Positions 57,249 to 64,000 of a stretch of DNA of 64,000 bases are shown in pieces. The notes beneath the pieces are model-generated. The model saw nothing but the letters and a program-made list of their open reading frames with translations. It searched no databases and had not been told where the DNA came from. The stretch is from Microbacterium sp. MYb72 (GTDB taxonomy: Bacteria > Actinomycetota > Actinomycetes > Actinomycetales > Microbacteriaceae). Both the position numbers and the translations under genes were made by a program. Position 1 is the first letter of the stretch. Every line of letters begins with the position of its first letter. Where the stretch lies: positions 1 to 64,000 of the forward strand of contig NZ_PCOT01000012.1 of the NCBI RefSeq assembly GCF_002979415.1, read 5' to 3'.

Positions 57249-57530
57249 GTGTCCCCGGACGTGATCGGAATGATCATCGCTCTCTTCGCCTTCACCCTGA
57301 CGGTGCTCGGCGGAGTGGCCGGACTGCTCGCGCGGCAGTCGCGAGAGCTGGAAGCGCGGTTCGAGAAGATCGACCTGCGGTTCGACAAGATCGATGAACG
57401 GTTCGAGAAGGTCGACGCGCGGTTCGAGAAGGTCGACGCTCGATTCCAGGAGCTGGAGAGTCAGCTGAGCGACCTGAAGCTCTCCATCGCGCGACTCGAG
57501 GGTCCGCTGACCCGACTGCAGCGGCTCTGA
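57249..57530 (+). CDS. Small membrane-anchored coiled-coil protein
   Basis: A 93-residue protein. One membrane helix (MIIALFAFTLTVLGGVAGLLA) is followed by an uninterrupted coiled coil built of seven-residue units RFEKIDL, RFDKIDE, RFEKVDA, RFEKVDA, RFQELES. The GTG at 57249 lies six bases after GGGAGG (57237-57242); an ATG at 57243 would be directly adjacent to it, so it is less likely. The near-identical heptads suggest recent duplication. Function unknown. Confidence 0.65.
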   Translation: MSPDVIGMIIALFAFTLTVLGGVAGLLARQSRELEARFEKIDLRFDKIDERFEKVDARFEKVDARFQELESQLSDLKLSIARLEGPLTRLQRL

Positions 57531-57562
57531 CCACGACGGCCGCCGTGAGGGATGATGGGTTC

Positions 57563-58135
57563 ATGGCCCTTCACATCACCGGAGACACCGCCGCCGACAC
57601 CCTGCTCACCGAGAACCCCCTGGCCCTGCTGGTCGGGATGCTGCTGGATCAGCAGGTTCCGATGGAGACCGCGTTCGCAGGCCCCCTCAAGATCGAGCAG
57701 CGCACCGGGGCGACGGATGCCGCCGCCATCGCGCACCTGAACCCCGACGAGTTCCTCGAGGCGTTCAAGCAGACACCCGCCGTGCACCGGTTCCCCGGTT
57801 CGATGGCCGCACGCGTGCAGACCCTGTGCCAGGAGCTCGTGGACCACTGGGGCGGCGACGCCGCCGCCCTGTGGACCGAAGGAGACCCTTCGGGCGCCGA
57901 GGTGCTGAAGCGCCTGAAGACCCTGCCGGGCTTCGGAGAGCAGAAGGCGAAGATCTTCCTCGCCCTGCTCGGCAAGCAGTACGGCTTCACCGGCGACGGC
58001 TGGCGCGAGGCGTCGGCTCCGTACGGCGAGGAGGGCTCGTACCGCAGCGTCGCCGACATCGTCTCGCCCGAGTCCCTGACGAAGGTCCGCGAGCACAAGA
58101 AGGCGATGAAGGCGGCCGCGAAGGCGGAGAAGTGA
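57563..58135 (+). CDS. HhH-GPD-type base-excision repair protein
   Basis: A 190-residue protein with a helix-hairpin-helix segment (LKTLPGFGEQKAKIFLALLGK, ~120-140). The N-terminal LLVGMLLDQQVPMETAFAGPLKI is typical of the actinobacterial HhH-GPD family. It lacks an obvious [4Fe-4S] cluster tail and the catalytic Lys of endonuclease III cannot be assigned, so glycosylase activity is inferred from the fold only. The ATG at 57563 was chosen over a GTG at 57545. Stop overlaps the next gene's GTG. Confidence 0.82.
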   Translation: MALHITGDTAADTLLTENPLALLVGMLLDQQVPMETAFAGPLKIEQRTGATDAAAIAHLNPDEFLEAFKQTPAVHRFPGSMAARVQTLCQELVDHWGGDAAALWTEGDPSGAEVLKRLKTLPGFGEQKAKIFLALLGKQYGFTGDGWREASAPYGEEGSYRSVADIVSPESLTKVREHKKAMKAAAKAEK

Positions 58136-58557
58136 AGCCGACGGGCGACGACGTCGCCGGACTCATCGCGCGGTCCAGTCCGGCGATCCGCCGGAGGGAT
58201 GCCGAGACCCTCACCGCGCTGATGCAGGAGATCACCGGGCGGGAACCTGCGACCTGGGGCACGATCATCGGCTTCGGCTCCTGTCACTACCGCTACCCGA
58301 CCGGCACGGAGGGCGACAGCGGACTGCTCGGCTTCGCCCCGCGCAAGGCCGCGACGACGATCTACCTGTTCGACGGCGTCGCCGCGCACACCGAGGCCCT
58401 CTCCGCGCTCGGACCGCACACGACCGGCACCGGCTGCCTCTACATCAAGGACCTCGAGCAGATCGACCTCGACGTGCTCCGCGGCATCCTGGAGCGCTCG
58501 CTCGCCTGGGTCGAAGCCGGCGGCACACCCGAGGTGCAGCTCACCGTCACCGGCTGA
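58132..58557 (+). CDS. DUF1801-domain protein
   Basis: A 141-residue protein with the DUF1801 layout: DAETLTALMQEITGREPATWGTIIGFGSCHYRY, LGFAPRKAATTIYLFDG, and GTGCLYIKDLEQIDLDVLRGIL. The fold is a small alpha/beta, thought to bind DNA or small ligands, but function is not established. It is coupled to the HhH-GPD gene by a GTGA overlap. Confidence 0.86.
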   Translation: MKPTGDDVAGLIARSSPAIRRRDAETLTALMQEITGREPATWGTIIGFGSCHYRYPTGTEGDSGLLGFAPRKAATTIYLFDGVAAHTEALSALGPHTTGTGCLYIKDLEQIDLDVLRGILERSLAWVEAGGTPEVQLTVTG

Positions 58558-58569
58558 GCCACAGCATCC

Positions 58570-58618
58570 GACGCCGAGACCCCCGCGTACCGAACGGCTA
58601 CGCGGGGGTCTCGGCGTC
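58570..58618. terminator. Bidirectional hairpin terminator
   Basis: A 20-bp perfect stem GACGCCGAGACCCCCGCGTA (58570-58589) pairing with 58599-58618 around a 9-base loop. It lies between the convergent DUF1801 gene and epoxide-hydrolase gene. Confidence 0.9.
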
Positions 58619-58629
58619 AGGTCGATGGG

Positions 58630-59763
58630 TCAGCGCAGTCCTGCGAAGAAGGCGCGGATGTCTCCGGCCAGCACGTCCGGACGCTCCAGGGCCGCGAAGT
58701 GCCCTCCCTCGTCGAAGCGGCTCCAGTGCACGATGTTCGAGTTGTCGCGCTCGGCGAACACCCGGATCGTCTGGAAGTCGTCGGCGAACACCGCGACTCC
58801 GGTCGGCGCCGCGTTGACGGCATCCGATGCCTCGGCGCGCGCGTTCTCCAGGTAGCTGCGGGACATGCCGGATGCCGCGTTGGCGAACCAGTTCACGCTG
58901 ACTTCGAGCAGGATCTTCTCCAGCGGCACGAGGGAGGTGCCGTTGCCGAAGGAGTTGAACAGCTCGCTGTAGGCGAGCAGACCGACGGGCGAGTCGCTGA
59001 TGCCGACCGACACCGTCTGCGGACGGGACGAGTTCATGGTGTTGTAGCCGCCGACCGACTGGAACCACTGCATGTGCTCGAGCCCCGCGTAGTCCTGCGG
59101 CTCCAGACGCTCGAACTCGCTCGGATCGCCGGAGGGGAAGGAGAACAGCTGCAGCACGTGGAGTCCGAGGAACCCCTCGGGGTTCAGCAGGCCGAGCTCA
59201 CGGGCGACCATCGCCCCGTTGTCCGAGCCGTGGATGCCGTAGCTGTCGTAGCCGAGGCCGCGCATGAGCGTGTCGTAGGCCGCGGCGACCCGCGCCGTCG
59301 TCCATCCTGCGGCGGACAGCGGCTGGGAGAAGCCGTATCCGGGGGCGTCCGGGATGACGACGTCGAACGCGTCCTCGGCGCGTCCGCCGTGAGCGGCCGG
59401 GTCGACGAGCAGGTCGATCAGCTCGAGGTAGTCGACGGCGGAGCCGGGGTAGGTGTGCGCGAGGAGGAGCGGGGTCGCGCCCTCGTGAGCGGAGCGGACG
59501 TGGATGAAGTGGATGCGCTGTCCGTCGATCTCGGTCGTGAAGTGCGGGAAGGAGTTGATCCGCTCCTGCGCGGCCTCCCAGTCGAACGCCCGCCAGGCGG
59601 CGACGGCGTCGCGGAGGTAGGAGTTGGGGGTTCCTGCGTCCCAGTCGTCCGTGGGCGACGGCTGGGGAAGGCGCGTGCGGGAGAGCCGGTCGTGGAGATC
59701 GGCCACCTCGGCGGCGGAGACGGTGACGGTGAAGGGGCTGAGGGAGAGGGTGTTGTTTTCCAT
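58630..59763 (-). CDS. Epoxide hydrolase (EHN-domain, alpha/beta hydrolase)
   Basis: A 377-residue hydrolase with the epoxide-hydrolase N-terminal domain (FTVTVSAAEVADLHDRLSRTRLPQ). Then come an oxyanion loop HTYPGSAVDYLELI, the nucleophile Asp in IHGSDNGAMVARE and a final His in DEGGHFAALERP. The HGSDNG nucleophile motif is a common variant of HGGDWG. The ATG at 59763 was chosen. It opens epoxide rings; substrate unknown. Divergent from the WYL regulator, its probable controller. Confidence 0.88.
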   Translation of the reverse strand: MENNTLSLSPFTVTVSAAEVADLHDRLSRTRLPQPSPTDDWDAGTPNSYLRDAVAAWRAFDWEAAQERINSFPHFTTEIDGQRIHFIHVRSAHEGATPLLLAHTYPGSAVDYLELIDLLVDPAAHGGRAEDAFDVVIPDAPGYGFSQPLSAAGWTTARVAAAYDTLMRGLGYDSYGIHGSDNGAMVARELGLLNPEGFLGLHVLQLFSFPSGDPSEFERLEPQDYAGLEHMQWFQSVGGYNTMNSSRPQTVSVGISDSPVGLLAYSELFNSFGNGTSLVPLEKILLEVSVNWFANAASGMSRSYLENARAEASDAVNAAPTGVAVFADDFQTIRVFAERDNSNIVHWSRFDEGGHFAALERPDVLAGDIRAFFAGLR

Positions 59764-59773
59764 ATCTCGACTG

Positions 59774-59806
59774 TAGGAACGCATTAGGCTGGATTCGTTC
59801 CTAATG
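59774..59806. promoter_or_regulatory. Candidate operator with nested inverted repeats
   Basis: TAGGAACG (59774-59781) and CGTTCCTA (59796-59803) form one pair; CATTAGG (59782-59788) and CCTAATG (59800-59806) form another, staggered by a few bases. They fill the 69-bp divergent region between the epoxide hydrolase and the WYL regulator. Confidence 0.55.
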
Positions 59807-59832
59807 GAAGAACTTCTTTTCGGAGGATCTCT

Positions 59833-60819
59833 GTGGCCGATCCGACCGCCCGTCTGCTCGCACTCCTGGCCCTGCTGCAGGCCGAGCCGGAGCGCTCCGG
59901 AAGCACGCTCGCCTCCCGGCTCGGCGTCTCCACGCGCACCATCCGTCACGACATCGATCGTCTGCGCGAGCTCGGATATCCCGTCGATGCGACGCGCGGC
60001 TCCCTGGGCGGATACCGGCTCGGCGCCGGCGGCAAGCTCCCCCCGCTGCTGCTCGACGACGAGGAGGCCGTCGCGGTGACCGTGGGGCTGCGCGCGGCAG
60101 CCGGGATCGCCGGGGTCGCGGAGTCCGGCGCCCGCGCGCTGGCCAAGCTCGAGCAGGTACTGCCCTCGCACCTGCGCCCGACCGTCGATGCGCTGCGGTC
60201 GAGCGTCGACAGGGCGCCGGAGAACAACGACACGGATGCTCCCGACCCCGAGGTCGACGCCGCGGCGCTGCAGGCCATCGCCCGCGCGATCCGCGACGAG
60301 GAGTGGCTGCGCTTCGACCTCGACGACACGCCGGTCCTGGTCGAGCCCTACCGCCTGCTCACCTGGCACCGGCGCTGGTACCTCGTGGCGCGCGATCCGC
60401 AGTCGGGCGAGTGGAGCACGTATCGCGTCGACCGGATGCGCCTGCGGATGGCGACGCACCGCCGCTTCTCCCCACAGCCGCTGCCCGGCGGCGACTACAC
60501 CGCGTTCGCGATGCGCACCATCGCGGTGAGCGGCTGGATCGTGCACGCCCGACTCCGCATCGACGCGCCGGCCGAGGCGGTGCTCGACCGCATCCACGCC
60601 GCGGTCGGCGTCGTGGAGCCGGTCGACGACAGCCACTGCATCCTCGTCACCGGCGCCGACAGCCTCGACACGGTCGCGACCTACATCGGGATGCTGATGA
60701 TGGACTTCACGGTCGAGAGCCCGCCGGAGCTGATCCCGCGCCTCCAGCTGCTCTCGGAGCGCTACGCCCGTGCGGTCGCGGGTTCTCCGAAGCCGCCTGC
60801 CGTCGACGCCCCGGCGTGA
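59833..60819 (+). CDS. YafY-type WYL-domain transcriptional regulator
   Basis: A 328-residue regulator. An N-terminal HTH (GSTLASRLGVSTRTIRHDIDRLRELGYPV) is followed by a WYL domain (LVEPYRLLTWHRRWYLVARDPQSGEWSTYRVDRM) and a WCX C-terminal part. GGAGGA at 59822-59827 six bases before the GTG start at 59833 is a strong ribosome site. The WYL domain binds nucleic-acid or small-molecule ligands. Divergent from, and likely regulating, the epoxide hydrolase. Confidence 0.92.
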   Translation: MADPTARLLALLALLQAEPERSGSTLASRLGVSTRTIRHDIDRLRELGYPVDATRGSLGGYRLGAGGKLPPLLLDDEEAVAVTVGLRAAAGIAGVAESGARALAKLEQVLPSHLRPTVDALRSSVDRAPENNDTDAPDPEVDAAALQAIARAIRDEEWLRFDLDDTPVLVEPYRLLTWHRRWYLVARDPQSGEWSTYRVDRMRLRMATHRRFSPQPLPGGDYTAFAMRTIAVSGWIVHARLRIDAPAEAVLDRIHAAVGVVEPVDDSHCILVTGADSLDTVATYIGMLMMDFTVESPPELIPRLQLLSERYARAVAGSPKPPAVDAPA

Positions 60820-60822
60820 CGA

Positions 60823-60861
60823 CGAGACCCCCGCCTGCGGTGAGCGCAGGCGGGGGTCTCG
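60823..60861. terminator. Bidirectional hairpin terminator
   Basis: The 17-bp stem CGAGACCCCCGCCTGCG (60823-60839) pairs with 60845-60861 around loop GTGAG. It lies between the convergent WYL regulator and glyS. Confidence 0.85.
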
Positions 60862-60898
60862 AGACGGGCGGGGGTCGCGGCGACCCCGACGAGGATGC

Positions 60899-62284
60899 TC
60901 AGGCGCCCTTGAGGCGCTCCGCGAGGTACTGGTGCAGCTCGTCGATCGAGATGCGCTCCTGCGCCATCGTGTCGCGGTCGCGCACCGTGACGGCACGGTC
61001 GTCGAGGGAGTCGAAGTCGATCGTGACGCAGAACGGCGTGCCGATCTCGTCCTGTCGACGGTAGCGGCGGCCGATGGCGCCGGCGTCGTCGAAGTCGACC
61101 GACCAGGAGCTGCGCAGCGTCGCGGCGACCTCGCGGGCCAGCGGCGACAGGTTCTCGTTGCGGCTCAGCGGCAGCACGGCGACCTTGACCGGAGCCAGGC
61201 GAGGGTCGAGGCGCAGCACGGTGCGCACATCGGTGCCGCCCTTGGCGTTCGGCACCTCCTCTTCGACGTAGGCGTCGACGAGGAAGGCCATCATCGCGCG
61301 GGTGAGGCCGAACGACGGCTCGATGACGTACGGGGTGTACCGCTCGCCGGACGCCTGGTCGAAGTACGACAGCGACGAACCCGAGGCCTCGCTGTGGCTC
61401 GACAGGTCGTAGTCGGTGCGGTTGGCGACGCCCATGAGCTCGCCCCACTCCTTGCCCTGGAAGCCGAAGCGGTACTCGACGTCGATGGTGCCGGCGGAGT
61501 AGTGCGCGCGGTCCTCCTCGGGCACGTCGAAACGGCGCATGTTGTCAGCGTCGATGCCCAGATCGATGAACCAGTCCCAGCAGGCCTCGACCCAATGCTC
61601 GAACCACTCCTGCGCCTCGGCGGGCGGGGTGAAGTACTCGATCTCCATCTGCTCGAACTCCCGCGTGCGGAAGATGAAGTTGCCGGGGGTGATCTCGTTG
61701 CGGAACGCCTTGCCCACCTGGCCGATGCCGAACGGCGGCTTCTTGCGCGATGCGGTGAGCACGTTCGAGAAGTTCACGAAGATACCCTGCGCAGTCTCGG
61801 GGCGCAGGAAGTGCAGGCCCGACTCGTCGTCCACGACGCCGAGGTAGGTCTTCACGAGGCCCGAGAACGACTTGGGCTCGGTGTACTGCCCCTTGGTGCC
61901 GCAGTTGGGGCAGGGCACGTCGGCGAGGCCGTTCTCGGCCTTGCGGCCCTTGCGCGCCTCGAAGTCCTCGATGAGGTTGTCGGCACGGAAACGCTTGTGG
62001 CAGCTGAGGCACTCGACCAGCGGGTCGGTGAAGGTCGCGACGTGGCCGGAGGCCTCCCACACGCGCTTGGGCAGGATGATGCTGGAGTCGAGACCGACCA
62101 TGTCGCCGCGGCCGCGCACGAAGGTCTGCCACCACTGCCGGCGGATGTTCTCCTTCAGCTCCGTGCCGAGGGGTCCGTAGTCCCACGCGGAACGCGAACC
62201 GCCGTAGATCTCACCCGCCTGGAAGACGAAGCCGCGGTGGCGGGCGAGGGCGATGACCTTGTCAAGACGGGACTGTTCGGCCAC
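60899..62284 (-). CDS. glyS: Glycyl-tRNA synthetase (dimeric type)
   Basis: A 461-residue class II synthetase attaching glycine to tRNA-Gly. Motifs: [16 protein letters not shown], a zinc-type CxxC pair (CLSCHKRF and CPNCGTKG), [38 protein letters not shown], and [12 protein letters not shown]. The GTG at 62284 (AEQSRLDK) is the family start; an ATG at 62332 adds an unrelated tail. Housekeeping gene, monocistronic. Confidence 0.95.
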   Translation of the reverse strand: MAEQSRLDKVIALARHRGFVFQAGEIYGGSRSAWDYGPLGTELKENIRRQWWQTFVRGRGDMVGLDSSIILPKRVWEASGHVATFTDPLVECLSCHKRFRADNLIEDFEARKGRKAENGLADVPCPNCGTKGQYTEPKSFSGLVKTYLGVVDDESGLHFLRPETAQGIFVNFSNVLTASRKKPPFGIGQVGKAFRNEITPGNFIFRTREFEQMEIEYFTPPAEAQEWFEHWVEACWDWFIDLGIDADNMRRFDVPEEDRAHYSAGTIDVEYRFGFQGKEWGELMGVANRTDYDLSSHSEASGSSLSYFDQASGERYTPYVIEPSFGLTRAMMAFLVDAYVEEEVPNAKGGTDVRTVLRLDPRLAPVKVAVLPLSRNENLSPLAREVAATLRSSWSVDFDDAGAIGRRYRRQDEIGTPFCVTIDFDSLDDRAVTVRDRDTMAQERISIDELHQYLAERLKGA

Positions 62285-62424
62285 GGTGGCTCCAATGGTC
62301 GGATGCGGGAGGACGCCCGTGAACACGGGCACTCCATTCTATCCGTGCGTGTTCGTCGCTCCATCCGTACGTGTTCGCGGCCTCGGGCGTGCACTCGCTT
62401 CCGCGCTCGGAGTACCGTCGAGGG

Positions 62425-63894
62425 ATGAGCACCGCAGAGCAGACCGGCGAGAACAGCCGTGAGGACACCCGCTTCTTCGGCCAGCCCTGGGCGCTGGTGC
62501 ACATCTTCGGCGTGGAGATGTGGGAGCGCTTCAGCTTCTACGGCATGCAGGGCATCCTGCTCATCTACCTGTACTACTCGGCGACGCAGGGCGGTCTCGG
62601 CATCCCCGAGGCGGTCGCCGGCGGCATCGTCGGCGCCTACGGGGGATCGGTCTACCTGTCGACGATCCTCGGCGCCTGGGTCGCCGACCGCCTGCTCGGC
62701 TCCGAGCGCGTGCTGTTCCTCAGCGCGATCGTCATCGTCGCCGGACACATCGCCCTCGCCGTGCTCCCCGGCGTGCTCGGTGTGGGGGTCGGCCTCGTCC
62801 TCGTCGCGCTCGGCTCCGGCGGGCTCAAGGCGAACGCCACCTCGGTCGTCGGCAGCCTGTACAGCGCGGAGGATCCCCGACGGGATGCCGGGTTCTCCCT
62901 GTTCTACCTGGGCATCAACCTGGGCGCCTTCATGGGGCCGATCCTCACCGGCATCCTGCAGTCGTCGCTCGGCTTCCACTTCGGCTTCGGCCTCGCGGCC
63001 ATCGGCATGACCCTCGGTCTCGTGCAGTACTCCTTCGGGCGCCGGAAGCTCCCCGACGCGGCCAGGCGCGTGCCGAACCCGCTCCCCGCCTCGCGCTACC
63101 CGCTGATGTGGATCATCGGCGGCGCCGGCATCCTGCTCGTCGTCGTGCTGGTGCTGGTGGGCGCGATCCGGCCGGACAACCTCGCGACGATCGTGATCTT
63201 CGGCACGATCATCGCCGCGGTCGCGTACTTCGCCGTGATCCTCGGCAGCCGCCGCATCGACGGGACGGAGCGGTCGCGCGTCTGGGCGTTCCTCCCCCTC
63301 TTCGTCACGAGCGTCGCCTTCTGGTCGCTGTACCAGCAGCAGTTCACGGTGCTCACGGTGTACTCCGACAAGAGGCTCGACCGCTCGCTCTTCGGCTGGG
63401 AGATGCCGGTGTCATGGGTGCAGTCGATCAACCCGGTGTTCATCATCATCCTGTCCGGCGTCTTCGCCGTGATCTGGACGCGCCTCGGCAGCCGCCAGCC
63501 CTCCACGCCCGTGAAGTTCGCGCTCGGGGCGATCGTGATGGGCGCCGCGTTCCTGCTGTTCCTCCCGTTCGCCGGGGGCGGCGAGAACTCCACGCCGCTG
63601 CTCGCGATCGTCGGCATCCTGTTCGTGTTCACCGTTGCGGAACTGCTGATCTCGCCCGTCGGGCTCTCGGTGGCCACCAAGCTCGCCCCTGCGGCGTTCC
63701 ACACGCAGATGGTCGCGCTGTTCTTCCTGTCGATCGCGCTGGGCACGGCGATCTCGGGATGGCTCGTGCAGTTCTACGACCCGAGCGACGAGGTGCCCTA
63801 CTTCTCGATCCTCGGCGGCATCGCGATCGTCGTCGGACTCGGACTGCTGCTCGCGGTGAAGCCCGTGCTGCGACTCATGAAGGGCGTCAGCTGA
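62425..63894 (+). CDS. POT/PTR-family peptide transporter (proton:oligopeptide symporter)
   Basis: A 489-residue membrane protein with about 14 helices. Signatures: the ExxERF motif in FGVEMWERFSFYGMQGILLIYL, and FYLGINLGAFMGPILTG, the second PTR motif. It takes up di- and tripeptides using the proton gradient. The ATG at 62425 follows GAGGG; an ATG at 62371 is less likely. Divergent from glyS. Confidence 0.92.
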   Translation: MSTAEQTGENSREDTRFFGQPWALVHIFGVEMWERFSFYGMQGILLIYLYYSATQGGLGIPEAVAGGIVGAYGGSVYLSTILGAWVADRLLGSERVLFLSAIVIVAGHIALAVLPGVLGVGVGLVLVALGSGGLKANATSVVGSLYSAEDPRRDAGFSLFYLGINLGAFMGPILTGILQSSLGFHFGFGLAAIGMTLGLVQYSFGRRKLPDAARRVPNPLPASRYPLMWIIGGAGILLVVVLVLVGAIRPDNLATIVIFGTIIAAVAYFAVILGSRRIDGTERSRVWAFLPLFVTSVAFWSLYQQQFTVLTVYSDKRLDRSLFGWEMPVSWVQSINPVFIIILSGVFAVIWTRLGSRQPSTPVKFALGAIVMGAAFLLFLPFAGGGENSTPLLAIVGILFVFTVAELLISPVGLSVATKLAPAAFHTQMVALFFLSIALGTAISGWLVQFYDPSDEVPYFSILGGIAIVVGLGLLLAVKPVLRLMKGVS

Positions 63895-63954
63895 GCCCTA
63901 CGCGGTGATGTCGGCGGGAGCAGCCGCTCCGACTCCGCTCAGCGCGGAGCTCGC

Positions 63955-64000
63955 TCAGCGCTCCCGGAAGTAGCGGAACAGGTGTCGTTCGCGAATGCCC
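63955..64000 (-). CDS. Partial C-terminus of an unknown protein
   Basis: The minus strand reads GIRERHLFRYFRER followed by a TGA stop at 63955-63957. Only 14 residues are visible; the rest lies beyond the window. The Arg-rich end and the convergent orientation to the peptide transporter fit a gene tail, but this may be chance. Confidence 0.3.
   Translation of the reverse strand, partial: GIRERHLFRYFRER

Overview
The window is chromosomal DNA from a high-GC actinomycete. Family content, codon use and the frequent 'GCATCCG/GGATGCC' words point to a Microbacterium-like member of the Microbacteriaceae, but this is inference because there is no rRNA marker here. Genes are dense, and many neighbours are coupled by ATGA or GTGA overlaps. 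I found no tRNA, rRNA, transposase, integrase or CRISPR array.

Layout. (1) 1-11353 looks like a carbohydrate-uptake region. A five-gene operon (LacI regulator, FAD oxidoreductase, lipoprotein binding protein, two permeases) runs leftward, opposite a Tat-exported glycoside-hydrolase-like protein. Next to it is a COG3618 lactonase-type amidohydrolase divergent from a FadR-type regulator. (2) 11385-20699 holds single housekeeping or regulatory genes: a PLP lyase, an ACT protein, a lipoprotein, an aldo/keto reductase with a double-HTH LuxR regulator, a MocR regulator, a DUF4407 membrane protein and a SixA-like phosphatase. (3) 20899-26036 has a 3-hydroxybutyrate-dehydrogenase/two-hydrolase operon under a LysR gene, then a divergent TetR/quinone-reductase pair. 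(4) 26277-32594 has rlmN, a membrane protein with two L7/L12-like segments, an ankyrin lipoprotein with a TauE/SafE permease, two SDRs and a DUF488-phosphotransferase pair. (5) 32596-35591 is a TPP-riboswitch-controlled ykoEDC thiamine-precursor ECF transporter. (6) 35685-45364 has a D-Ala-D-Ala carboxypeptidase, a heterodimeric ABC exporter, a 3-hydroxyisobutyryl-CoA hydrolase and an ABC ATPase with a very long acidic, His-rich tail. (7) 45543-57097 carries most of the coproporphyrin-dependent heme pathway (hemL, B, C, D, chdC, cgoX leftward; hemE and hemA divergent), with three small membrane-stress-type proteins inserted. (8) 57249-64000 holds a coiled-coil membrane protein, an HhH-GPD protein, DUF1801, an epoxide hydrolase with a divergent WYL regulator, glycyl-tRNA synthetase and a POT peptide transporter.

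The intergenic DNA is unusual. Three families of long inverted repeats recur: a 59-bp 'CCCGTCGCGAAAGATCCCGG' hairpin three times, a 'CACAACTCCTCA' type twice and a 'CCAGAACTCCGGAG' type twice. Several convergent gene junctions carry GC-rich repeats with a 19-bp unit.

The strongest leads are the ABC ATPase with a 72-residue tail containing 24 histidines (42729-44837), the tandem-HTH LuxR protein (13818-15449), the membrane-anchored double L7/L12-like protein (27629-28168), the sugar locus that combines an FAD oxidoreductase with a lactonase, and the intergenic repeat families.
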